DNA of 64,000 nt. Origin: Ilex aquifolium (lineage: Eukaryota > Streptophyta > Magnoliopsida > Aquifoliales > Aquifoliaceae). The position numbers and the translations under genes were made by a program. Of the stretch, positions 48,101-58,521 are shown in pieces. Numbering within the stretch: the stretch's first letter is position 1; every line of letters begins with the position of its first letter. The notes beneath the pieces are model-generated. The model saw only the letters and a list, made by a program, of their open reading frames with translations, searched no databases and was not told where the DNA came from. The DNA lies in assembly GCA_951799425.1 (NCBI GenBank), contig OX637407.1:21086981-21150980 (forward strand), read 5' to 3'.

Positions 48101-48618
48101 AAATATAAGAGTATTTGTGTGGTATAATTTATATTATAACATTGTTATTGTTGTGAATGTTTGAGTTGCTAAAACAATGACTTGTTTTTTGTGCAGGTTA
48201 TATGATTTATGGTGAACTGGTGATCTATTGGAGCAGTTATGATTTTTGATGTGTTTCATATGGTTTAAACTTAAAATAATTGTTATTATATTTGTGCAAC
48301 AATTATGATGGATTGATTTTTATGTTTTCTTGTGTTTTATTGTAATTGTTTTAGGTTTTAGTATTATTGGTTTATTGTGTTGTTAAATTGATGCATATTA
48401 TTTAATTGAATTATTAAAATGATCCAAAAATTAGTAACTACAAAAGTGTTCACCCGATTTCTTACCCGACTTCTTACCTGATTAATTTGGACGGAAGTCG
48501 GGTAGGAATACCACACTTGATTAGGTAGAGTAGGTCAAGAAAAAATTCTTTCGCAAAGTATCGGGTAGGAAGACGGAATACCATATTTCCTACCCATAGG
48601 ATAAGGTGAACACCCCTA
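45106..48618 (+). mobile_element. hAT transposon (decayed, 3.5 kb)
   Basis: The ends are TAGGGGTGTTCA and, inverted, TAGGGGTGTTCA. An 8-bp target duplication with one mismatch flanks it: GCTGCTAC (45098-45105) and GCTGCTGC (48619-48626). Subterminal CGGGTAGGAA motifs recur at 45191, 48499 and 48563, with inverted TTCCTACCC copies near both ends, as transposase-binding sites do in hAT elements. It contains a plus-strand transposase pseudogene. Confidence 0.9.
46200..47935 (+). pseudogene. hAT transposase with BED finger and dimerisation domain, inactivated
   Basis: ATG at 46200 follows a good acceptor (TTCACAG), suggesting a leader intron. A BED finger starts near 46315 (EHFEKIEA, CQHCSKIYNYHP, GTSFLRYYLDCC), with the usual zinc His replaced (RYYLDC). 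The catalytic core follows: CLTTDTWTSIQNLTYM, IDNIFTVTVDNVTSN, FMHVRCYAHILNLIV. The C-terminus has the hAT dimerisation motif: LVILISTVASELTFSTRGR and CAQNWLRSS at 47710-47850. Frame 0 is stopped by TGA at 46311, 46857 and 47139, each explained by a single transition of CGA or TGG. About 200 codons of the core seem deleted near 47220, where the frame also shifts. It resembles plant RICESLEEPER/DAYSLEEPER-type transposases and cannot make active protein. Confidence 0.9.
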
Positions 48619-49350
48619 GCTGCTGCCACCCCCCCCCCCCCCCTCCCCCCACTACTACCACCACCACCATCACCATTACCACAACCATCGCCACTACCCC
48701 ACCACCACCTCTGCCACAACCCCCACCACCATCGCCATCACCCACCACCACCATAACCATCGTCGTTACCCACCACCGATTGCTACAACCGCCACCCACT
48801 GCCACCATTCACTACCATCATCATCTTATTTTTATATTTATTACCATTACTACCATCATCTCACCACCACCGTCGCCCACCGCCACCATCGTTGCCCACT
48901 GCCACCATCACCACCCACTGTCATCCACCCCCACCACACCTACCACCGTCATATGTTATTGCCCACCACCGCCGTCATCCACTATCACCCACGCCCACCA
49001 CACCTACCATCACCACCACCATTTGCCACCACCCACCATCACCGTCGCCCACCATCATTCACACCCACCACCACCATCGTCATCGTCCACCACCACAATC
49101 CACCACCGTCGTCACCCCATCATCACCACTGCCAACCACCATTACCGTCGTTCACCACCACTTCTGCCGTCACCCATGGCTGCCACTGCCATTATCGTCA
49201 CCAAAAATCCACCACCACTATCACCGTTGCCACTCACGGCTATCACCACCACCACAGTCGTCGCCGTCCACCACAATCATCACCGTCTCCCACCACCACT
49301 ACTGTCGCCCACCACCACTACCACCGCTCACCTCCGTTACAATCGGTGTT
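48619..49350. repeat. CCA/CAC-rich low-complexity tract, right part
   Basis: About 730 bp of degenerate CCACCAC, CATCACC and poly-C. Long open frames here (one of 258 codons) are His/Pro/Thr-only products of the repeat and are not genes. Confidence 0.9.
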
Positions 49351-49524
49351 TAAATTTTTTTATCTCTCCTCTATATTTGTGATTTGGGTGTAAATACAAA
49401 TATATTTATGATTGACAATTTGTTTTATTACTCCATGTGTTCAGGCATGGGTAATAAATAACTAGTACTTTTATAAGTTAAGAATTTAACTTCCTAATTA
49501 TAATATATATATAATCATTTCTTA

Positions 49525-50735
49525 ATGGGAAGCATCTGAAGCACTCAACAACTTGTAAAGATCGAATTCAAGTTTTATACCCACTAAAGGCACATAAATT
49601 TCCACCACACATTCATCTTTCCAATTTCAAATCAAACCCTTAGAAAGTGAGATCTTGACCATTGGGATTTACATGTGAAGGTTGTTTTGCTCTTCAAAAG
49701 GTGATGTATTGCAATTAATCTACCCTCTCATTTATCACAAACTTGAATGGGTGAAAAAGTAAAAATCCAAAACAATAATTAGAAGAAAGAAAGTCTTATT
49801 ATGGTTGGTAAAGTCACGTTTACATAATGCTTTCATTTTGTGGCCCCACTGTTTTGGAGGTCACATGATGTGTTTTTTATTTGTCAAATGTTTTGGTGAT
49901 CACATGATGTGTTTTTGATTTGTCAAATCCTTTAAACTTACCAATCAGCCAACTGTTTTTGTTGGTGGCTTATAATCTACTTAGGTTGCCACTCCTTCAA
50001 CACCAACGGAGTCTGTTTCCTTTGGCCCTACATATGCCTAGGGTTTTCTTATGGCCCTATTCTCAGCATTTGAGCTAATGTTTTTCACCTTCACTACCAA
50101 GAGCTGTCCAACTCTTAAAAAGAAGAGTTAAATACACGTTATAACCTTAATTAAAGTTTACAATGAATTTCACTTAGTCCATTAATTTTTTAATTGTCAA
50201 TTTGTACTCTTAACTTTCAATATCAATTTAGTCCAAACGGCGATGACAGTCAATCATGTGTCATTTTCATGTGTTGAACGTGATATTTTCTGCTAGAACA
50301 TTTTATTTTTTTCGTCACAATACATACAAGGAAAGAGAGTTAGTGAGACTTGAATCTGACATATGTAGATAAGGTAGGAAAGATATTTACCATTGGGTCA
50401 ATTCTCTTTTGCTCAATAAAAAGTGTTGATTGGATTGGATTGGATTAAAATAAACTCAAATTTAAAGTTAGACAAAGAAATTTGATATAGCATTTTTGTA
50501 TCAAGCCCAATAGAGCTTCCAATACTCAGATAAAAACCCTTCAATTATTATATACAGTGCTACTTCCTTGAATATCGAGGAGTCCGATCACCCCAGCCGA
50601 TGGGATCTCTAACCCATTTCTTTGTTTTGCAGACTATGAACAAATCCCAGCTCACATCCACATTCGTTTTCAACTGATAACCCCATGTTTTACATCAAGA
50701 AAATCGATAATATAAGAAGTTTAGAGACAAAAGTG
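49525..50735 (+). repeat. Second duplicated segment, copy II
   Basis: Near-identical to 51665-53410: CAACTTGTAAAGATCGAATT, TTCCACCACACATTCATCTT, ATGTGAAGGTTGTTTTGCTC, GAGTCCGATCACCC, CCGATGGGATCTCTAAC. It stops at GTGAGAAT, where a MITE-like element begins; copy III continues. Non-coding. Confidence 0.85.
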
Positions 50736-50744
50736 AGAATAAAA

Positions 50745-51180
50745 AAAAAAGATTGGCATTGTATCTCCATATTTTAAAACTTTTGTGAATTTTGATCAAG
50801 TTTTGAGGTTTGTTTAGAAAAAGAAATTATAATTTTTTGAGTCAAGTTACAACTTTTAAGTTTAATTGAGGATTTAGTGGTGGTCTAATGGCCAACTACC
50901 CCACCGTTGGACCTAAGGGTCGTGGGTTCGAACTTCACCCCACCCCCTCTTCATGTGAACACTGTTCAAAAAAAAATTAAGTTTGAATTACAAATTTTTT
51001 TAGCCAAGTTACAACTTTTATGGTAATTTGCGATCGATCCAGAAAGAATTGTAATCGATTTTAACATTTTTAGAATTGAGCTCAAGTTACCATAAAATTT
51101 GTTGAAAAATACCCACAAATTTTCTAATGGCGGTGCGGTACCGATTTTTTTTTTCTAGTACCGTAGACTTCTCCATTGCA
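50745..51180. mobile_element. MITE-like element (GGTACCG family) interrupted by a SINE
   Basis: It repeats CAAGTTACAACTTTTA-type words and ends GGTGCGGTACCGA, CTAGTACCGTAGACTTCTCC. A SINE lies within it at 50864-50976. It sits where copy II of the duplication is broken. Confidence 0.5.
50864..50976 (+). mobile_element. tRNA-derived SINE
   Basis: A-box-like TGGTCTAATGG and B box GGTTCGAACTT are followed by a CT-rich body and an A-rich tail. TTAAGTTT duplicates flank it (50856-50863, 50977-50984). Different in sequence from the SINE at 31433. No cloverleaf, so it is not a tRNA gene. Confidence 0.7.
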
Positions 51181-51664
51181 ATTAATTTGGATAAAAATTT
51201 AAGTCTATCTTTATTTGTTATGAGTTCGGATAAAAGATTGAAACTTGTTACAAATGCAAGTTCTACTCTCTCTCACTCTATATATATAGTGATATATCTA
51301 ATCTTAAAACATATCTAATAGTACTCTCTATTTTAGAGAGCATTTTTTTTTTTAAATAGAGAGTATCTTGGATAAAATTTAAAAATAGAGAGTGAAATAT
51401 TTTTAACAATTCCTATGGGCTCTCAATTATAGTAAAAAAATAGTCTTACAATCAATTACATTTAATGAAGCATGTATATGTATCACTTTGTTATTTAGTA
51501 AAAATAGAGTATAGAGTGAGTTGAGCTATCCAAATGTAGAGAGTCAAATAAGACTCTCTATTTTAGTTAGTCTAAGTAGAGAGACTATTAAAGCTTGATT
51601 TTTGGTGGTTGTCCCTCTAAAATAAAGAGTTGAGAGAGAATAGAGAGCCTCTTGAAGATACTCT
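51181..51664. other. Spacer with possible MITE remnant
   Basis: ACTCTCTATTTTAGAGAG at about 51322-51339 and its reverse near 51600-51650 suggest a small inverted-repeat element. No gene is visible. Confidence 0.4.
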
Positions 51665-51964
51665 TAAGGGCTTCCATCAGGAGCACTAAACAACTTGTAA
51701 AGATCGAATTACCCACTAAAGGCACATATATTTCCACCACACATTCATCTTTTCAATTTCAAATCTACCCTCTAGAAAGTGAAAACTTGATCATTGGGAT
51801 TAACATGTGAAGGTTGTTTTGCTCTTCAAAAGGTGATGTAGTGCAATTAATCTCCCTCTCATTTATCACAAACTTGAATGAGTAGAAAAAGTGAAAATCC
51901 AAACAATAATTAGAAGAAAGAAAGTCTTATGGTTGGTAAAGTCACGTTTACATGATGCTTTTCT

Positions 51965-52572
51965 TTTCGGGATTCGGAGTAAAAAAAAATCCTAAAAAAG
52001 TGGTAAATTTTAACCCAAAATGTAATAAGCACGGTAAGAATTAGAGTATTTTGAGACAAGTTTTTTGCAGTTATAGTGTTCATCGTCCGCGTATTTTAGA
52101 GGAAATTTTTTTTTTAATAGCAGTAATACTGTCATAAAAGAATTATTTGTTGCCGTAAATACTATTTGAGATGGGCTGTTACTGCCACATAAACTTTTTG
52201 AGACTTCATTTATTAAGGCAAGGTGTTGTAACCTCATGCCTCGCTATAATAAGTAGAGTCTCAAAAGGTCTTTGTAGCAGCAATGACTGCACAAATAGTA
52301 TTTGCGGCAGGGAATAAACTTTTTATGACAATACTATTGCTCACAAAAAAAAGAAAAAAAATTTCTCCAAAACACGTTTTTTTGTGACAGTAGACACTGC
52401 CTCCGCAAAAAAACTTTTCTGAAAAGACCATAATTCTTATAGTGAAGTGAACTCAAAAGATGCTAAGTAAACCTAAAAAGTGAATACACCTAAAAAAATT
52501 AATAAATTTTACCCAAAAAATGATAAGTGGTACGGTACCGAATTTTTTTTTTCTTCACGGTTGCCAAACCCT
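51965..52572. mobile_element. GGTACCG-family insertion in copy III
   Basis: Absent from the paralogous site in copy II (about 49825-49835). The right end has GGTACGGTACCGA then poly-T. It contains a CACTA MITE at 52030-52444. Confidence 0.5.
52030..52444. mobile_element. CACTA-type fold-back MITE (415 bp)
   Basis: The left end CACGGTAAGAATTAGAGT pairs with the reverse complement of the right end, CACTATAAGAATTATGGT. AAG flanks both sides (52027-52029, 52445-52447), the 3-bp target duplication of CACTA elements. The interior also folds back: GCAGTAATACTGTCATAAAA and GTAAATACTATTTG have reversed partners near 52295-52345. No transposase. Confidence 0.7.
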
Positions 52573-53884
52573 TCTTTTGTGGCCCGCTGTTTTGGTGGCC
52601 ACACGATGTGTTTGTGATTTGTCAAATCTTCAAACTTACACCAACTGTTTTTGTTGGTGGTTATCATCTACTCAGGTTAGTACTAATTCAACACCAATGG
52701 AGTCTGTTTCCTTTGGCCCTACATAATTAGGTTTTTCTTATAGCCCTGTTCAGCATTTGAGCCATGTTTTTCACATTCAATATCAAGAGCTGTCCAACTC
52801 TTAAAAAGAAGAGTTAAATACACTTTATAGCCTTAAAGTTTACAATGAATTTCACTTAGTTCCTTAATTTTTTAATTGTCAATTTGTACTCTTTAACTTT
52901 CAATATCAATTTAGTCCAAACAGCGGTGACATTTAATCATCCCGTGTTACACGTGATATTTATTTTTTGTTAGAATTTTTTGATAGAAATTATTATTTTT
53001 TCATCATAGTACATATAAGGGAAAAGGAATTAGTGAGACTCGAATCTTACATCTGTAGATAAGATAAGAAAGATATCTATCACGGCGTTAATTCTCTTTT
53101 ACTCAATAAAAGACATTGACCGGATTGGATTGAAATAAACTCATATTCAAAGTAAGACAATGAAATTTGAAATGACATTTTTTTATCAAGCCCAATAGAT
53201 CCTCTAATACTCATAGAAGATTCAATTACTATATATCGTACTACTGTCTTGAATACCGAGGAGTCCGATCACCCTAGCCGATGGGATCTCTAACGCATTT
53301 CTTTGTTTTGCAGGCAATGAACAAACCCCAGCTCACATCGATATTCGCTTTCAACTAGCAACCCAATTTTTTTACATCGACAAAAACGATAATATAAGAA
53401 GTTTAGAGACAAAAGTGAGAATCCATATAAATTTGAAGGATACTTAGTATAGTTAACCTCCCAAAAGAGGCTAAAAAACAGTACAATCAATTGGGTAGTC
53501 CTTGAAGGACCAGTATTTCTCATAATCAAGACTAAGTGGCCTACCATGCATGTATAGCTACTTCCCACCGCCACAGTCTCACCACTATGAATAAGATATT
53601 TTTCTATGTCGGCAATATATTTGTCATGTGATAATGAGATTGAGAGTAGTCATTGATGTGTTTATATATAACTTTTACACTTGATAATAACATTGATGTG
53701 ATTTGATTGGATGAGTACATTTGTATAATTTAGAAAGACCCGAGGCTATAATGAAAAGAGAATCTAGGGTACCCATCTCATAAGAATCAATACACCCGGA
53801 AAGGTCCCCCCCAACCCCACCCCACCCCACCCCACCACAACAAAACAAACACACACATACATACATAAACAACAATTCCATGCA

Positions 53885-53932
53885 CATATACATATATACA
53901 TATATATATAGAGAGAGAGAGAGTATGTGTGC
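53885..53932. repeat. (TA)n(GA)n microsatellite
   Basis: Short TA/CATA units followed by eight GA units. Confidence 0.85.
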
Positions 53933-54724
53933 ATATTTTTGGATAGAACAATTGAGACCTATTTAAGAACCTAATTCATTGTCGCCCTTAAATTAGTTGT
54001 GAATTTTAAAATTGGATGTCTGACAGCTAGAATTGTTTAGACCATAAATTAAATACGTATAACATTTTTCTTTTAGATATGTCGGCAAAACAATACAAAG
54101 ACGACATAGAAAATAAAGTAAAATTACGATGGAGGGAAGGTGAAAAGATTGAAAGCAATTTTCGATGCATGTTTGTGAATGGTCAAGTATTATGAGTTTT
54201 TACTGTAATTGAGAGAGTTTTTCATAATGGGAAAAAAAATTGAGAGAAGCTCAAGTAAATCTAATGGCTGCTTAATCTTCAAGTAAAAGATCTAGAATCC
54301 TATCTTAGATGCACACAAAAAATAAAAATAAAAATAACAAAGAAGAAGCAGCTTAATAATTAATCAAGGTTACCATAGTGACCACAACAAACTCTGGTTG
54401 TTGTAAAATAAAGACAGTATATTCTGCACATAGAGAGAGAAGGGGAGAAAAATGCACTCAAGTAACTATCTTATTAATAATCTAATGAAGGGTCCTATCT
54501 AAGTCCTATCAGTGTAAAGCTACAACTCGAAAGTCGGCTTTACCCTCTATTATAGTAGTAAAGTATCGCTTTTTGATAGGAGTAGATGCTTGCTAAGACA
54601 GGATACTGGCCACGGTTGAAGATGAAAGAGAAATGAACAAGACAAGCGTGTAACTGGGGCAAGAAACACTAAATTATGAAGATAAGGTATTTAGATTAAG
54701 AAAAAACAAGCTGCTCTTAATAAT

Positions 54725-55975
54725 ACACTTTGAGAGAGGATGACGATTTGCGGGCTAAGATGACTTCTTTATCTTGAAACTCGAGGCTTTAGAGATGAAG
54801 AAAGTCAATAAAGTTGTTGTTGTTCCACCCACAGAGCGTACACATGGGGTATGCACTTCGGTAGGGCATTCTACTGAGGAATGTCTTATGATACCCGTTT
54901 TTCAAGAAGTTTTGTTGGAGCAATCCAACACAGTCTCCGGGTATCAAAAGTCATATAGTAATCCTTATTATGAAACGTATAATCCAGGGTGACGACAACA
55001 CCCAAAATTTGGTTGGAGAAACAACCAACAGCAGCAAGCCCCACCACACAAGCACCACAAGTTCCACCACCACCACAGAAAAATTAGCATCCACCCTACC
55101 AGCCACCTCACAAATGTGGTTACTTTAAACCAGTTCATGCAGGCCCAAATGCAATATAATACACAAAACAATCAGGCCTTCAATGATTTTAAATCCCAAA
55201 CTACACAATCCTTTGAGGACATGAAAAGTCACCTACAAAATATTACCCAGTCGATGGCTACCCAAGAGAAAGGCAAGTTTCCTGTCCAGCCAAAGCCTCC
55301 ATTGGGTCAATTCTATGTAGGTAATTCTACTCCCATGGACTTTTCAAATGAACAAGTTCAAGCTATCACTACTCTTCGGAGTGGAAAAATCATTGATACA
55401 TCCACACCGCGGGCACCCATTTCTACGCTTGTGGTACCATCTGCTCCAGTTTCCACTGATGAGATTGAGTCTAGAGAAGTTGAGGAGCCTCCATGTCCTA
55501 TTCCTACTCCCTTACCTCAAAGACTCAAAAGATCCCAGAAGCTGAGCAATCACGCTGATATTTACGATTTTTTTAAGCAAGTAAAGTTCAATATTCTGCT
55601 TCTAAATGCCATTAAATAAGTCCCTTCATATGACTAGTTTCTAAAGGACTTGTGCACTTTGAAACAATATTAGAATGTTCAAAAAATTGTCTTTTTGACA
55701 GAACATGCGAGTTTTATCATTCATCACAAGACTTCAACCAAGTATAAGGACTCAGGGTGTCCTATAATTTTTTGTGTCATAGGGAACTTCAAGATTGAGC
55801 AGTCTTTGCTTAATCTTGGAGTAAGTGTCAATCTACTCCCCTATTTTGTCTTCTAACAATTAGGTTTAGGTGAACTCAAGCCTACATGTATCATATTGCA
55901 GTTGACAGACCAATCTATTAAAATTCCTAAGGAAATAATTGAAGATGTCCTTGTCCAATATCTTAAATTGAAATA
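54725..55975 (+). pseudogene. Athila-like Ty3/Gypsy gag/protease remnant
   Basis: One frame shows the family's motifs in order: CTSVGHSTEEC (altered zinc knuckle), FGWRNNQQQQ, then FSNEQVQAITTLRSGKII, then a protease-like domain (KYKDSGCPIIF, LLNLGVSVNLLPY, PTCIILQLTDQS). The protease aspartate of the DLGAS motif reads NLGVS, so the site is lost. In-frame stops occur at 54990 and 55617 and later. The frame is otherwise kept over 1.2 kb, with most lesions single substitutions. RT, integrase and LTRs are missing, so it is a fragment. Confidence 0.8.
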
Positions 55976-57382
55976 AATTCAAAGTAAAAAGAAGACAAAA
56001 TATTCCAAACCACCTCCACCCTATACCATGATTTTGTATATAGAAAAAAGTAATTTTTTCTATGACATTTTTTGTTTGTAAAGCGCTATGCATATCAACT
56101 TTTAACTTTTTATGTTTAATAAACTTGCAAGTGTCAAATAGGATTTTAGGAAATAGGAATGTATAATCTTCTTTGGTCAATTGGACAAAAAATTAAAATT
56201 CGTTAATGAGTCCACCCTAGAATAATTTTCTGGCTCTGCTCCTGCAAGAAACTATTACCTTTACCCATTCTTCACACAATAAGACCCAACTATATTTTTC
56301 TTCTACGTAACCAATAGGTTTCTGTGCATGCATGCAAGCTCGTTTTACTTCCACATGTTGAGGATAGGTAGATAAGCTTGTCATTGAATTGTGAATCGTT
56401 TATTGAAATGCTTTTAGAGGAATAAGGTTGTAAATCAATCTTGAGCATTGTTTATATCTTATAAACAGAAAAATACTATATCTAAGTTAACAAATATATA
56501 TATATGTGTGTGTGTGTGTATAAATGCATACACAAACCCACATAAATATATTTGCACACACATGTAATAGAGTGAAAAAAATAGGAACTTCTTTTCTTTT
56601 TAGGTTGTAGCCACAATTTATCATAGTTTTTCACAATATACTAACAAATTCAAAAATGCAAAATTCTTAATGCATTTTGGTTAACTTCTATTCTGACAAT
56701 CTATACAATAAAACACAAAGATCCAGAAAATATACATCCATAAAGTACAATAACAATCCATATCACTTATACTTTACGATGAAATAATAACTGATATTAC
56801 AACTTACAATATTGAAAGGTAGTATAAAAATTATTACATACAACTACAGAGACCATTTCTACATACTTCACAATCCTCCTCATAATTTACAACTCACTAC
56901 TGTAAGCCTGTCATTAAAAATCCATAACCTGTAAAATACAACATTTGTCTTTCTCAGTAAAGCAAACAAACAGCTCCATGCAAATTTACGTGTTCTGTTG
57001 TTCACAATGGCTATTGCCAATGGGTTGATCCGGTAGCAACATTTCGCCAAAACCCTTGATCAAGTGAAACATGTTCTCCTGTAATGGCTTAGAAACTGAA
57101 GTCACGAGCTGCAACCACCTGAGCTTTGAACCTTAGCCCCAGACCTAATCATTTCTTCAAAGAGCAATGCCTTTAGCTCAGACAATTAGACTCTTAAACA
57201 ACTAAGTACATAATGATTTATACATCACTCCTTACGGCACAATTTTGGCTTGGAGATAGCACATTGCAAGGGAAAACAGTGCCACCAAGAATTCACAACT
57301 GGAAAAAGCCTATCCCTTTTATATCGCTAACTCAAGATGAACCCTTGACTAGCTTAAAAGGAAAGAAAGACAGTTCCGAATA
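55976..57382. other. Spacer downstream of MED23
   Basis: AT-rich, with (TA)n(TG)n near 56500-56518. The part nearest 57382 should be MED23 3' UTR. No other gene is visible. Confidence 0.55.
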
Positions 57383-58469
57383 TTATGAAGGATTTTGAAC
57401 CAGCTTTCGGTGAGTTGCAGTGTAGATGGAACTATTTACATCAGGTTTTAAGTGGGAAAGAAGATGCTGCACATCAGGACGTAGATTTTCAGATGCTCTT
57501 CCACAGATGGCCAAAACTTCTGGTCTGGGTTTACTGTTTGCCTGGACGGGCCCTCCCTGCCCTTCATAATGTACAACATGATGGCTGAGGAAAAATAAGG
57601 GGTCAGAAAGATGTCGACATAGATGATAAAATAGATAAATAACGAACTCATTTTCCAAGGTTTGGTTGAAGGAAGAAACATTATCTTACAGGAAGTCGAT
57701 GATATCTGCTATTTCTGATGCTTCAACAGGAGCTGATGGCTGCGAGTTTCTTCCGAATGCATCCACCATTATGTTTAAAAGCAGGGACAAAGTCTGGCAA
57801 AAGATTTTGAAATTTTTTAGAAATGCCAATGAAATTGAAAAAAAAAACAAAAAGTTAACCCATCAACATAGGAGTTCATATCATGACCTGCTAAAGGGTC
57901 ATATTAGAAAGTTTCAGAAACACGTGGAAAGGATTAGACTCATGGAGATACATAATTTACTTTGCTCCTAAGTTCAGTATCTCAAGGGATAGAACATTGA
58001 AAAATGTCAGAAAGAAGATCTAATACCATAGATAACCTCTTAAAGAAGAGCTTTCTATAATCAGTGAAGCCCAATCAGCTTATGTATACTAGAACAGAAT
58101 CTATGCTTTATCATTTCCATTTATTTTGGAAAGTAATTGCGATAGTAAAAACTGGATGTATTTGCTGAGACTCCCCTCAAAACTGTACATTTGCAGTAAT
58201 ACCAGAAAGAAAGCGTTTAACTCCTTTATTTCTGAGACAATTGTCTAATACTGCTAGATATGTCTCCTCCACATCTAAGGTAGGCTATTACTTTCCAAAA
58301 GAAAAAGGTAGACTCATTACAGATGATCTATACTATCTGAAGCAGATGGAAAATTTTGTATCAAAGGAGCTACGTTACAAACTTTGATGTTGAATGCTGG
58401 TGGAAAACTTAAAAGGTACACTGAAAACATGTCTCAAATGGTACACATACAATATACATGTACATACAC

Positions 58470-58521
<52 letters not shown>

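Larger units (their letters stand above)
51665..54690 (+). repeat. Second duplicated segment, copy III
   Basis: It pairs with copy II (49525-50735) up to 53410 and with copy I (42292-42666) from 53395 on, so it is the most complete copy. About 600 bp at 51965-52572 are inserted. No conserved ORF; it is not a gene family. Confidence 0.8.

Noticed and set aside
48606-49393. Long His/Pro/Thr-rich open frames in three overlapping readings
   Set aside because: They arise from the CCA/CAC repeat, which lacks stops in all frames. There is no non-repetitive domain, and the frame starts inside the hAT terminus.
50880-50945. Possible tRNA gene (GGTTCGAA box)
   Set aside because: Only the A and B promoter boxes are present. 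No acceptor stem or anticodon arm can be drawn; it is a SINE.
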